From the NCBI RefSeq assembly GCF_003259935.1, contig NZ_QLMH01000019.1, positions 1 through 48,198 of the forward strand: a stretch of DNA of 48,198 bases, given 5' to 3'. Shown here piece by piece: positions 1 to 8,570 of this stretch; within the stretch, counting starts at the first letter, position 1, and each line of letters begins with the position of its first letter. Below the pieces are notes generated by a model that was not told the DNA's origin, ran no database searches, and was given only the letters and a program-made list of their open reading frames with translations. Made by a program: the position numbers and the translations under genes. Source of the DNA: Paranoxybacillus vitaminiphilus. GTDB lineage: Bacteria; Bacillota; Bacilli; Bacillales; Anoxybacillaceae.

Positions 1-9
1 TCCTTTTAA

Positions 10-1457
10 ATGTTTGGTAGCACTTTCATTTTAAAGGAGATCCTTCATGCAAGGGCTATTTTTATGCTTGTTTGATTTTATCTAGCACCACGGGTGAATA
101 AATATATTCTTGGATTGTATGCGTTTCTATGTATTATTTCATTATCGTCCTCTATAAAAAAGTATTACAAGGAGTATTTTCTCTCTGTAGAACGCGAGAT
201 TTTGCTTATAGCCCCTGTAAAAAGTTCTCATATTATTCTTTCAAGATTTTTTGTGGTCGCTCTAGAAGTACTATTTATTAATGTTCTTTTTCTCATTCCC
301 ATTGTAACAGCCACTTACTTTGCTGGGATCATTGATATAAGTATGGTTCTCATTACGTTTCCACAAGTCATTTCTACATCTATATTTTTTAGTACAGTAG
401 CTCATATCCTTTTTGCCATTGCTTATATGATATCGAAAGGAAAAAGTTTGAAGACAGTCGCTTATTCGGTGATGACTGCAGTTTCCGTGGGCGTTATCGC
501 GATCATCGTTTTTCAAAGTAATTACAAATCCTTTTTTGTAGGACAGAATGAATTATATGGAAGTCTATTTTATGTTCTCTTCAAATATCCACAATATCTA
601 TTAGCAAACGAACTATCCATGATGGATGCTGGTATATTTATGATAATGGTGATAATCAATGCCTTTCTTTTTTTCCTTTCGCGTATTTTTTAACAGCTAG
701 TTGTTATCGAAGAGGACTATTGACTGTTTCCTCACGCGATTTAGAAAAATCATTTTATTCAGCTAAGATTTCTAATTACATCCATCGATTTTTTCGAAAT
801 GCTTTTTTAAAAAAAGATATATTATATCTTATAAGATCACCAAAATTATTTTCTGTGTATGTTACGCCTATTCTATTTACAAGCGTTTTAGAAATTAAAA
901 ATCAATTTGCTTCATCAGGGATATTGTTAACAGTTTTTATTCAGATTTTTGCTCTTATCATTACAGGCATGACATTAAGTATTCTTCAATCTGATGATTA
1001 CCATCATTCTGATTTATTGTTTTCCATTCCTTTTAATATAGAAGAATTATTTCAAAGCAGAAGTCGGCTTCTGCACATCCTTTCGTTTCTTATTACGAGC
1101 TCGTATATTTCAATTGTATGCGTCATAGAATCCGTTCCATTGGAATACTATGTATATGGTATTATCCAACTCTTCATTTTTACATATATCTCTTCAAGAG
1201 TCATGGCAGCGCGTATAATTCGAAAGAGTAATAAAGATTCTCGAGGATATCGTTATAAAGGATCAATCGCAAAAGTAGTCATTTATTTTTCTTTTGTTTG
1301 GAATATCCCTCTACTCATTTGTTTCTGTATCTTGTACGAATATCTAAGACGGATTCTAGAAGTAAACTATTTATCCAATCATGCCAGCTTCGTCATGTTA
1401 GTTGTATTGGTAATGGTAATTGGAATGTTGTATAGAAGTATGAAAATTAATATATAA
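10..1457 (+). pseudogene. ABC transporter permease, broken by a stop and a frameshift
   Basis: Two adjacent reading frames (94-693, GTG start, 199 residues; 720-1457, TTG start, 245 residues) look like the two halves of one multi-spanning permease. Both are very hydrophobic with short basic loops, such as SSSIKKYYKEYF and REILLIAPVKSS near the first-half start, a pattern common in ABC-2 exporters. The second frame is open upstream past 651, and reads a continuing helix and SCYRRGLLTVSSRDLE, so a one-base slip in the T-rich stretch 664-690 would join the halves. The first frame is also open back to an ATG at 10 except for a TGA at 73-75. No ATPase gene is in view; it may lie left of the window. 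Two separate small permease subunits are possible but less likely. The family assignment is an inference from topology. Confidence 0.5.
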
Positions 1458-1483
1458 TTTATATCATAAAAGGAGAAATTATC

Positions 1484-1624
1484 ATGACTGATGTAAGTAG
1501 AAATGATAAGAAAGAAAAAAGCTTCCTCAGCAAATTGAATATAGCGTTCACCATATTTTGCATAGTCTTTCTAACACTTAAATTTACTGGTTTGTTAGAG
1601 CCGATTCTTAATTATTTTAAATAG
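1484..1624 (+). CDS. Small single-span membrane peptide (46 aa)
   Basis: An ATG with a good ribosome binding site (AAAGGAGA, 1469-1476) opens a 46-residue frame. The first 15 residues are charged (KKEK), followed by one hydrophobic span of about 20 residues (IAFTIFCIVFLTLKFTGLL) and a short polar tail. It lies 26 bases after the broken permease and could belong to the same transcript. I do not recognise a family. Coding status rests on the ribosome binding site and the clear N-in/C-out topology signal. Confidence 0.45.
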   Translation: MTDVSRNDKKEKSFLSKLNIAFTIFCIVFLTLKFTGLLEPILNYFK

Positions 1625-2201
1625 TCCTAGTACCAGATGCGCTGCATGACTATTTACATCTAGAGAAGTTCTAGCTCTAAAAAAGTTGGAACTTTGTATG
1701 TCAGATACTTTAGTATTTATCCAAATGAGAAAAGAAGCAGCTGTTATGGAAGCCCGAATCTAGAACATATCCGTTCACGATTCGGGCTTCTTATATGAGC
1801 AATACAGGATATTATTACCGAAAATCGGGTTAAAAACAATCAAAAAAGTATAGAATAGGCCTGTTTTTGAACTTAATAATCCAACAAGATTGATTTTCCG
1901 AAATATATAAAACATCTTAACTACTCTTTTTCCCGAACCTAAACTCCTTATTTATGTCGGGTTTTCGCTCGGAACTTATATATAAAGATTAGCTCGCTCG
2001 TTGTATATTGATTTGCGTTGAAGTTTATTAATATCAATATTGATGAAGAAAATTTCCTCTGATGAAATTTTACGTTATTGTCTAGCTCGGCTTATAACGT
2101 TTTTTTTTGGAAAATAACTTCCCCCTCGGTGAAACAATCAACATTTTCCTTTGGTGTTAGGCATCTGCTTCTGTTTTTTTAAAATAGAATAAATATTCAA
2201 A
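1625..2201. other. Gene-free stretch with two hairpins
   Basis: No convincing gene. A 12-bp stem pairs GAAGCCCGAATC (1749-1760) with GATTCGGGCTTC (1779-1790), followed by a poor T tract; it may end the upstream unit. A second hairpin pairs ACGTTAT (2072-2078) with ATAACGT (2094-2100) and runs straight into nine T, so it looks like a terminator, but no gene precedes it. The 12-bp palindrome ATCAATATTGAT is at 2033-2044. Confidence 0.5.
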
Positions 2202-2242
2202 AAATTGTTGAGTTGAGTCAACAATTTATTATTCGGTAAAAT
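2202..2242 (+). promoter_or_regulatory. rocF promoter overlapped by a 10-bp inverted repeat
   Basis: A perfect inverted repeat pairs AAATTGTTGA (2202-2211) with TCAACAATTT (2218-2227) across 6 bases. A SigA-like promoter, TTGAGT (2213-2218), 18-base spacer, TAAAAT (2237-2242), has its -35 inside the repeat. That is a typical repressor-operator arrangement. It does not look like a SigL (-24/-12) promoter of the kind used by roc genes in B. subtilis. The binding protein is unknown. Confidence 0.5.
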
Positions 2243-2272
2243 ATAAGCAATATGAGGGGAAGGAGAGGATTT

Positions 2273-3175
2273 ATGAAAAAGATTTCCATCATCGGCGTTC
2301 CTATGGATTTAGGACAAACACGCCGCGGGGTAGATATGGGACCAAGCGCTATCCGCTATGCGGGTGTTATAGAACGTTTAGAACGTTTACATTATGAGAT
2401 TGAAGATTTAGGAGATATTTCTATCGGTAGAGCAGAAAGGGCCGGAGATCCTGATGTTCATGTAAATTTACGAAATTTGAAAGCGGTTGCTGAGGCGAAT
2501 GAAAAGTTAGCCGAAGTTGTTGATGAAGTAGTGAAAAAGGGTCATTTTCCGTTAGTTTTAGGTGGCGACCACAGTATTGCGATTGGAACGTTAGCGGGTG
2601 TTGCGAAACATTATAAAAATTTAGGCGTTATTTGGTATGATGCCCACGGAGATTTAAATACAGCGGAAACATCGCCTTCGGGAAATATTCATGGTATGCC
2701 GCTGGCTGCCAGCTTAGGGCTGGGGCATCCAGCTTTAACAAACATAGGCGGCTATAGTCCAAAAGTAAAACCAGAGAATATTGTTCTAATTGGGGCTCGT
2801 TCATTGGACGAGGGAGAGAAACAGCTCATTAAAGAAAAAGGGATTAAAGTATACACGATGCATGAGATAGACCGTCTCGGAATGACAAAAGTAATGGAGG
2901 AGACGATTGCTTATTTAAAGGAACGGACAGATGGTGTGCATTTATCATTAGATTTAGACGGATTAGACCCTCATGATGCCCCTGGAGTAGGGACGCCTGT
3001 TATTGGCGGACTGACCTATAGAGAAAGCCATTTAGCCATGGAAATGCTTGCAGAGGCAGAAATGATTACTTCTGCTGAGTTTGTTGAGGTTAATCCGATT
3101 CTCGATGAACGAAATAAGACAGCCTCAGTGGCTGTTGCACTTATGGGCTCATTATTTGGAGAAAAACTGGTATAG
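2273..3175 (+). CDS. rocF: Arginase
   Basis: Hydrolyses L-arginine to ornithine and urea in the cytoplasm, the first step of arginine catabolism. The 300-residue length is normal for bacterial arginases. Manganese-binding motifs are all present: GGDHS (H100), DAHGD (D123, H125, D127) and SLDLDGLDP (D227, D229). An upstream in-frame ATG at 2252 is rejected because the run AGGGGAAGGAG directly after it is the ribosome binding site for ATG 2273. The gene is single: a terminator follows at 3261. Position directly before sigW is as in several Bacillaceae. A promoter with a strong inverted repeat at 2202-2227 suggests repressor control. Confidence 0.96.
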   Translation: MKKISIIGVPMDLGQTRRGVDMGPSAIRYAGVIERLERLHYEIEDLGDISIGRAERAGDPDVHVNLRNLKAVAEANEKLAEVVDEVVKKGHFPLVLGGDHSIAIGTLAGVAKHYKNLGVIWYDAHGDLNTAETSPSGNIHGMPLAASLGLGHPALTNIGGYSPKVKPENIVLIGARSLDEGEKQLIKEKGIKVYTMHEIDRLGMTKVMEETIAYLKERTDGVHLSLDLDGLDPHDAPGVGTPVIGGLTYRESHLAMEMLAEAEMITSAEFVEVNPILDERNKTASVAVALMGSLFGEKLV

Positions 3176-3260
3176 TTTATAAAAAGATGAAAACTTTTGT
3201 ATAGATACGGAATACCTTAAAATGTGAATATGAATGACAGAGGAATTCTCTTTTATAAAA

Positions 3261-3295
3261 AGCAGCAGACCTAATGATTAGGCTGCTGTTTTTTG
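3261..3295 (+). terminator. Terminator after rocF
   Basis: CAGCAG (3263-3268) pairs with CTGCTG, enclosing a second stem CCTA/TAGG, followed by TTTTTTG. It lies just upstream of the sigW promoter and separates the two transcripts. Confidence 0.8.
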
Positions 3296-3308
3296 TTACA
3301 ATAAATGG

Positions 3309-3336
3309 TGGAACTTTTTTTGTTTTGATTCGTATT
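3309..3336 (+). promoter_or_regulatory. SigW-type (ECF) autoregulatory promoter
   Basis: TGGAAC (3309-3314), exactly 16 bases, then CGTATT (3331-3336). The known SigW consensus is TGAAAC-N16-CGTA. sigW of B. subtilis transcribes itself from such a site, so autoregulation of sigW-rsiW is the natural reading. The single -35 change (G for A) is the only departure. Confidence 0.85.
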
Positions 3337-3375
3337 AAGAAATTAGCCGCAGTAGGGCGGAGGTATACTATAAAT

Positions 3376-3939
3376 ATGGAATCACTGGTAAAAAATCGGA
3401 TTAAAGCGATAAAAAAAGGCGATCAAAATGCGTATGCTGAAATTGTTGAAATTTACAAAAACAAAGTATATCAACTATGCTATCGAATGCTTGGAAATCG
3501 TCATGAAGCAGAAGATGTTGCTCAAGAAGCATTTATTCGTGCCTATATCAATATCCACACATATAATCCTGATATGAAATTTTCTTCTTGGCTTTATCGC
3601 ATTGCTACCAACTTATCGATTGATCGAATTCGCAAGAAAAAACCAGATTTTTACCTGGATGCAGAAGTCAGAGGCACAGACGGCTTGACGATGTACTCGC
3701 AGCTAGCCTCAACAGACGCTTCGCCAGAGGATACATTAGAAAGTTTAGAGCTGCAAGAGATTGTCCAAAAAGCGATATTAAAATTACCGGAAAAGTATCG
3801 GAGTGTTATTGTTTTAAAATATATTGAGGAACTATCATTGCAAGAAATTAGCGAAATTCTCGATTTGCCTGTAGGAACAGTAAAGACAAGAATTCATCGC
3901 GGACGGGAAGCATTAAGAAAGCAATTGGGACATTTATGA
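3376..3939 (+). CDS. sigW: ECF RNA polymerase sigma factor SigW
   Basis: An extracytoplasmic-function sigma factor that redirects RNA polymerase to envelope-stress and antimicrobial-defence genes. The 187 residues match B. subtilis SigW in length and over most of the sequence. Region 2 carries YQLCYRMLGN, EAEDVAQEAFIRAY and FSSWLYRIATNLSIDRIRKK; region 4 carries LPEKYR, LSLQEISEIL and VGTVKTRIHRGREALRK. Start ATG 3376 is preceded by GGCGGAGG; a longer in-frame extension upstream overlaps the promoter and is not used. rsiW follows after 14 bases, so the two are cotranscribed, as expected for a sigma/anti-sigma pair. Confidence 0.97.
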   Translation: MESLVKNRIKAIKKGDQNAYAEIVEIYKNKVYQLCYRMLGNRHEAEDVAQEAFIRAYINIHTYNPDMKFSSWLYRIATNLSIDRIRKKKPDFYLDAEVRGTDGLTMYSQLASTDASPEDTLESLELQEIVQKAILKLPEKYRSVIVLKYIEELSLQEISEILDLPVGTVKTRIHRGREALRKQLGHL

Positions 3940-3953
3940 GAGGGTGAAGGAAA

Positions 3954-4574
3954 ATGAAGAAATGTCCATCTAACATGATTGAGTTAATGCACAACTATTT
4001 AGATGAGGAGATTAGTCCCGAGGATGAACTTATTTTGCGGGAGCATTTGCATGAATGCGCGAAATGCAGCCAACATTTTAATGATTTAAAAAAGACGGTT
4101 GCTTTCATTCAGCATTCTTCGCATCTTGTACCTTCTGACGATTTTACAGCGAAAGTAATGGCACGACTACCGAAAGAAAGGAAAACCGTTCGCTTAAGCA
4201 GATGGTTAAAAAAGCACCCAATGATTACAGCGGCGTCTTTATTTTTTGCTTTAATGATGGGAAGTTTGTTTACGACATGGAATGGAGAGCAGCAATTTTC
4301 CGTCTCAACAAAGGAAAATGTAATGATTAAAGGCAATACAGTTATTGTGCCAGAAGGAGAAGTCGTTAATGGAGATATTGTAGTCCGGAATGGTTCGATC
4401 AAAATTGAAGGGAAAGTGAACGGGAACGTAACAGTCATTCACGGGGAAAAACATCTTGCTTCTGCCGGTCAAGTGACGGGAGAAATTGAAGAAATTAATG
4501 AGATATTTGATTGGATTTGGTATAACATAAAAGCTGTGATGAAAGATACATTGAAAACTTTTGAACCCGAATAA
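3954..4574 (+). CDS. rsiW: Anti-sigma-W factor RsiW
   Basis: A membrane anchored anti-sigma factor that holds SigW inactive until regulated proteolysis (PrsW/RasP in relatives) releases it. The N-terminal zinc-associated anti-sigma domain shows H31-x3-C35-x2-C38. One transmembrane helix lies at about 89-108, and the extracytoplasmic part has short repeats of the type VNGDIVVRNGSIKIEGKVNG that suggest a beta-strand solenoid. The 206-residue length is normal. It follows sigW by 14 bases and ends at a terminator. No prsW is in this window. Confidence 0.96.
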   Translation: MKKCPSNMIELMHNYLDEEISPEDELILREHLHECAKCSQHFNDLKKTVAFIQHSSHLVPSDDFTAKVMARLPKERKTVRLSRWLKKHPMITAASLFFALMMGSLFTTWNGEQQFSVSTKENVMIKGNTVIVPEGEVVNGDIVVRNGSIKIEGKVNGNVTVIHGEKHLASAGQVTGEIEEINEIFDWIWYNIKAVMKDTLKTFEPE

Positions 4575-4575
4575 C

Positions 4576-4602
4576 AAAGCCGTCTTTTTGATGGCTTTTT
4601 TA
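4576..4602 (+). terminator. Terminator after sigW-rsiW
   Basis: AAGCCGTC pairs with GATGGCTT (one G-T pair) over a short T loop, followed by TTTTTT. It begins right after the rsiW stop. Confidence 0.8.
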
Positions 4603-4672
4603 CTTAATGATATAATAAAAGAGTTGTTTAAATACAACGTATAGGAATTAGAACAACAAAGGAAGTGTGAGA

Positions 4673-5494
4673 ATGCCTTTTGGAGAGCTCCCAATCTTAA
4701 GTTATTTGGCGAAAGTTGTTGATATACTCCTCGTTTGGTTCGTTATTTATAAATTGATTATGATTATTCGCGGAACGAAAGCCGTTCAGCTTTTAAAAGG
4801 AATTATTTTAATTGTACTCATTCGAATTGTAAGTAATTTTTTAGGGTTCAGCACGTTGCAATGGTTAATGGACCAAGCGTTAACGTGGGGCTTTTTAGCG
4901 ATTATTATTATTTTCCAGCCAGAATTGCGGCGGGCGCTTGAGCAGTTAGGACGGGGAAAGCTGTTCTCAAGAAGCAGCGTGCCTGAGGAAGAAGAACAGA
5001 CAAAAACGATTGAAGCAATTATTAAAGCTACCGAATATATGGCGAAACGAAGAATTGGTGCTCTCATATCGGTCGAACGAGAAACAGGCATGGGCGATTA
5101 TATCGAGACAGGTATTCCTTTAAATGCACATATTTCTTCGGAATTATTAATTAATATTTTTATACCTAATACCCCTCTTCATGATGGAGCGGTTATCATT
5201 CAGAAAAATCAAGTTGCTGCTGCAGCGTGTTATTTGCCATTATCGGAAAGTCCTTTTATCTCGAAAGAATTGGGAACACGACATCGTGCAGCACTAGGCA
5301 TTAGCGAAGTGACAGATAGTGTGACCGTTGTCGTATCAGAGGAAACCGGAGCCATTTCCGTGACGAAAAATGGCGAACTGCATCGCGATTTAACGTCAGA
5401 ACAATTTCGTGAATTGCTGACAAGAGAATTGAAAACAGCAGTGAAGGCAACTTCCTCATCTCGTTGGCAATGGAGGGGGAAGAAAAATGGATAA
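4673..5494 (+). CDS. cdaA: Diadenylate cyclase CdaA
   Basis: Makes the second messenger c-di-AMP from two ATP at the membrane. Three hydrophobic spans occupy about residues 10-30, 41-60 and 70-82; the DAC domain follows with the catalytic motifs DGA (171-173) and RHR (203-205). The 273-residue length is that of B. subtilis CdaA. The start at 4673 has GGAAGTG upstream. The end overlaps cdaR by 8 bases, and glmM follows, giving the conserved cdaA-cdaR-glmM operon in which CdaR and GlmM modulate the cyclase. c-di-AMP controls potassium uptake in relatives, which is relevant to the ktr pair at 24.4 kb. Confidence 0.97.
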   Translation: MPFGELPILSYLAKVVDILLVWFVIYKLIMIIRGTKAVQLLKGIILIVLIRIVSNFLGFSTLQWLMDQALTWGFLAIIIIFQPELRRALEQLGRGKLFSRSSVPEEEEQTKTIEAIIKATEYMAKRRIGALISVERETGMGDYIETGIPLNAHISSELLINIFIPNTPLHDGAVIIQKNQVAAAACYLPLSESPFISKELGTRHRAALGISEVTDSVTVVVSEETGAISVTKNGELHRDLTSEQFRELLTRELKTAVKATSSSRWQWRGKKNG

Positions 5495-6725
5495 GTTAAT
5501 GAATAACCATTGGTTTATAAAGGTTTTTTCGTTGTTGATGGCGCTTATGCTATATATGTCTGTAAACATTGAAAAAGAGACGAAATCGGGGAGCTTAACG
5601 CGCAACTCCGTAGGAACAACGAGTGAAGAAACAGTGACAGACATACCGGTTGTTGTTTATTATGATAAAGAAAATTTAGTCGTCTCCGGCATTCCGAAGT
5701 TTGTCAATGTAACATTGGAAGGGCCTGCAAGTATTTTAAAACCAACGAAGCTTCAACGAGATTTTGAGATTTATGCAGATTTAACCGATTTAGAATTAGG
5801 AAGACACACCATTCCTTTAAAATATAGAAATATATCGGACAAACTCAAGGTAACGATAGAGCCGGCTGTAGTGAATGTAGTGATCGACGAAAAAGTTTCT
5901 AAAGATTTTCCTGTTGAAGTGGATTTCATTCATAAAAATAAAATAGCAGCCGGCTACTCGATCGAGCAGCCAATTGTAAAACCGAACTTAGTCACGGTGA
6001 CAGGCGCTAAAGAATTAGTTGAAAGGGTGGCTCTTATAAAAGCAAGAGTGAATTTGGAAGGAGCAAAAGAAACGGTTGAACAAGAATCGCGTGTGATCGT
6101 TTATGATAAAGACGGAAAGGAACTCGATGTCGAAGTGGAGCCTTCTGTTGTAGATATAACCGTGCCAGTAAAAAGCCCAAGCAAGTCAGTTCCGTTTAAA
6201 ATTAATCGGACGGGCAAATTGAAAGAAGGTTTAAGCATTGTTAAAATCGAAGCAGTCCCAAATGAAGTAACGATTTTTGGGCCGAAAGACAAAATTGAAC
6301 AAATTGAATTTATCGATGGGATTACGATCAATTTAGATGAAATTACGAAAGATACGACATTAGAAGTGAAAGTTCCGCTTCCAGAAGGAGTTAAAGCGAT
6401 TGATCCAGAAAAAATTAACATCCATATTGATGTACAGGAGGAACAGACAAAAACATTTTCTCAAGTACCAATTGATATTTTAGGATTAGGTGATCCATAT
6501 TTGCTTCAGTTTTTAAATCCAGAAACAGGGAAACTTGATATAGCGGCTTACGGTGCATCAAGCATACTCAACAGCATAAACCCAGATGACATTGATTTAT
6601 ATATCAATGTAAATGAACTAGGTATTGGAGAACATGAAGTAGCGGTTGAAGTAAATGGACCGCAAAATATAACATGGCGTTTATCTCAAGATAAAGTGAA
6701 AGTGAAAATTACGGAAAAAGAATAA
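5487..6725 (+). CDS. cdaR: CdaA regulatory protein CdaR (YbbR)
   Basis: A membrane-anchored regulator that contacts CdaA and tunes c-di-AMP synthesis. One N-terminal helix (about residues 8-24, [17 protein letters not shown]) is followed by a long extracytoplasmic part built of repeated YbbR domains; strands such as [23 protein letters not shown] and [11 protein letters not shown] mark successive repeats. Length 412 residues; B. subtilis CdaR is somewhat longer, so repeat spacing may differ. It overlaps the cdaA stop by 8 bases, indicating translational coupling, and precedes glmM by 16 bases. Confidence 0.95.
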   Translation: MDKLMNNHWFIKVFSLLMALMLYMSVNIEKETKSGSLTRNSVGTTSEETVTDIPVVVYYDKENLVVSGIPKFVNVTLEGPASILKPTKLQRDFEIYADLTDLELGRHTIPLKYRNISDKLKVTIEPAVVNVVIDEKVSKDFPVEVDFIHKNKIAAGYSIEQPIVKPNLVTVTGAKELVERVALIKARVNLEGAKETVEQESRVIVYDKDGKELDVEVEPSVVDITVPVKSPSKSVPFKINRTGKLKEGLSIVKIEAVPNEVTIFGPKDKIEQIEFIDGITINLDEITKDTTLEVKVPLPEGVKAIDPEKINIHIDVQEEQTKTFSQVPIDILGLGDPYLLQFLNPETGKLDIAAYGASSILNSINPDDIDLYINVNELGIGEHEVAVEVNGPQNITWRLSQDKVKVKITEKE

Positions 6726-6741
6726 AGGAGAGATACAGATA

Positions 6742-8088
6742 ATGGGTAAGTATTTTGGTACTGACGGTGTACGTGGAGTTGCCAATAGCGAGCTGACGCC
6801 GGAGCTGGCGTTTAAAATCGGCCGTTGCGGCGGTTATGTGTTAACAAAGGATAAGGAACGTCCAAAAGTATTAATCGGCCGTGATACACGCATTTCAGGA
6901 CATATGCTTGAAGGAGCATTAGTAGCCGGATTGCTTTCTATTGGAGCAGAGGTTATGCGGCTTGGGGTCATTTCCACTCCGGGTGTAGCTTACTTGACAA
7001 AAGCGTTAGGAGCACAAGCGGGAGTTATGATTTCCGCTTCGCATAACCCTGTGCAAGATAACGGGATTAAGTTTTTTGGACCGGATGGATTCAAGCTTTC
7101 CGATGAACAGGAAAGAGAAATTGAGGAATTGTTAGACAGCCCGGAAGATACGTTACCGAGACCAATCGGCAAAGATTTAGGGCAAGTAAATGATTACTTT
7201 GAAGGCGGACAAAAATATTTACAATACTTAAAACAGACGATCGAAGAGGATTTCTCAGGATTGCGCATTGCCCTTGACTGCGCTCACGGAGCAACTTCTT
7301 CACTGGCTACTCACTTATTTGCTGACTTAGAAGCAGATGTTTTAACAATGGGAGCATCGCCAAACGGAATTAATATTAACGATGGCGTCGGCTCAACACA
7401 TCCGGAAGCGTTAGCGGCATTTGTAAAAGAAAAAGAAGCAGATGTCGGACTTGCATTTGACGGTGACGGCGACCGTTTAATTGCGGTTGATGAAAACGGC
7501 AATATTGTTGATGGCGACCAAATTATGTATATTTGCGCGAAGTATTTGAAGGAGACGGGGCGTTTAAAACATCAAACCGTTGTTTCAACGGTCATGAGCA
7601 ATCTCGGTTTTTATAAAGCATTAGAGGCACAAGGAATTCAAAGCGTACAAACAGCAGTCGGCGACCGTTATGTCGTCGAAGAAATGAAGAAAAACGGCTA
7701 TAACTTAGGCGGGGAACAGTCCGGCCATATCATTTTCCTTGACTACAATACGACAGGTGACGGTTTGTTAACGGCTTTGCAACTTGTCAACATCATGAAA
7801 ATCACCCAAAAGCCGCTTTCGCAATTGGCGGGCGAAATGCCGAAGTATCCGCAGCTTCTTGTGAACGTTAAAGTAACGGATAAGCATAAAGTAATGGAAA
7901 ATGAGAAAGTAAGAGAAGTGATTCAAGCGGTAGAAGCAGAAATGAACGGAAATGGCCGCGTTCTTGTTCGCCCGTCAGGAACAGAACCGCTTGTCCGTGT
8001 CATGGCCGAAGCTCCGACAGAGGAGTTATGCAAAGAATATGTAGAGAGAATTGTTGCAGTGGTAAAAGAAGAAATGGGAGCTGAATAA
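6742..8088 (+). CDS. glmM: Phosphoglucosamine mutase GlmM
   Basis: Converts glucosamine-6-phosphate to glucosamine-1-phosphate on the way to UDP-GlcNAc. The phosphoserine loop SASHNP places the catalytic serine at residue 100; DGDGDR is the magnesium site and GEQSGH the sugar-binding loop; [12 protein letters not shown] near the C-terminus is the phosphate-binding domain. The 448-residue length is exact for Bacillus GlmM. It ends the cdaA-cdaR-glmM operon, before a strong terminator. GlmM also binds and inhibits CdaA in relatives, so the operon links wall precursor and nucleotide signalling. Confidence 0.97.
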   Translation: MGKYFGTDGVRGVANSELTPELAFKIGRCGGYVLTKDKERPKVLIGRDTRISGHMLEGALVAGLLSIGAEVMRLGVISTPGVAYLTKALGAQAGVMISASHNPVQDNGIKFFGPDGFKLSDEQEREIEELLDSPEDTLPRPIGKDLGQVNDYFEGGQKYLQYLKQTIEEDFSGLRIALDCAHGATSSLATHLFADLEADVLTMGASPNGININDGVGSTHPEALAAFVKEKEADVGLAFDGDGDRLIAVDENGNIVDGDQIMYICAKYLKETGRLKHQTVVSTVMSNLGFYKALEAQGIQSVQTAVGDRYVVEEMKKNGYNLGGEQSGHIIFLDYNTTGDGLLTALQLVNIMKITQKPLSQLAGEMPKYPQLLVNVKVTDKHKVMENEKVREVIQAVEAEMNGNGRVLVRPSGTEPLVRVMAEAPTEELCKEYVERIVAVVKEEMGAE

Positions 8089-8111
8089 TTTATTCTTCTT
8101 ATAAACAATCT

Positions 8112-8155
8112 ATGCATAAGTGGAACAGAACATCCCACTTATGCATATTTTTATT
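8112..8155 (+). terminator. Terminator after glmM
   Basis: A 12-bp perfect stem pairs ATGCATAAGTGG (8112-8123) with CCACTTATGCAT (8135-8146), followed by ATTTTTATTTT. It separates glmM from the glmS promoter. Confidence 0.85.
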
Positions 8156-8173
8156 TTATAAATATATTTGTAG

Positions 8174-8203
8174 TTGACGTTTCTTAATAAGCTGCTGTAA
8201 TAT
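8174..8203 (+). promoter_or_regulatory. glmS promoter (SigA type)
   Basis: TTGACG (8174-8179), 18-base spacer, TAATAT (8198-8203). The predicted transcript starts about 50 bases before the ribozyme cleavage site, so the full ribozyme is in the leader. Confidence 0.7.
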
Positions 8204-8251
8204 TAACGTTGTTGCTATTCAAGATGGAAAGGTGGGTAGGAGAAGAATTCA

Positions 8252-8425
8252 TTTTATAAAGCGCCTGGACTAAGCTTTGCTCGGAAGAAAGCTTAGTTGA
8301 CGAGGAGGAGGTTTATCGAGCGTTCGGCGGATGCCTCCCGGTTGCCGCGATTACAGCCGCAAGTCCTTTCTTAAAACAAAGAGGCGACTCTTTGGACAAA
8401 GGAAAGGATTTAATCGCAACGTTCA
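8252..8425 (+). ncRNA. glmS ribozyme: glmS ribozyme/riboswitch
   Basis: A self-cleaving riboswitch activated by glucosamine-6-phosphate that lowers glmS mRNA. Recognised from conserved blocks in order: the cleavage site A8260/G8261 in TATAAAGCGCC, the paired GACTAAGC/GCTTAGT arms, TTGACGAGG, TTTATCGA, TTCGGCGGATGCCTCCCGG, and the downstream CCTTTCTTAAAACAAAG with its partner CTTTGGACAAAGGAAAGG. Conservation extends to about 8419. The distance from its end to the glmS start, about 150 bases, is longer than usual because a palindromic element lies between (see 8438-8543). Confidence 0.95.
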
Positions 8426-8437
8426 TTCATATTAAGG

Positions 8438-8543
8438 GAGTCTGTCTAAAACAGAGGGGACAGACCCCTCAGCTACAATATAAATAGATCGGTTAAGATA
8501 TTGTGATGATTCGAGGGGTCTTCACACCCTTTTAGGCAGCCTC
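8438..8543. repeat. MITE-like palindromic element in the glmS leader
   Basis: A 106-bp imperfect inverted repeat. Outer arms GAGTCTGTCTAAAA (8438-8451) and TTTTAGGCAGCCTC (8530-8543) match at 12 of 14 positions; inner arms GACCCCTC (8463-8470)/GAGGGGTC (8513-8520) and ACAATAT (8475-8481)/ATATTGT (8498-8504) match perfectly. Outer arms and the GACCCC core resemble elements at 32.7, 34.0 and 35.6 kb. It sits between the ribozyme and the glmS ribosome binding site and will be transcribed. Confidence 0.75.
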
Positions 8544-8570
8544 GCTTGAAAAATAGGGAGGAATGTGTCG

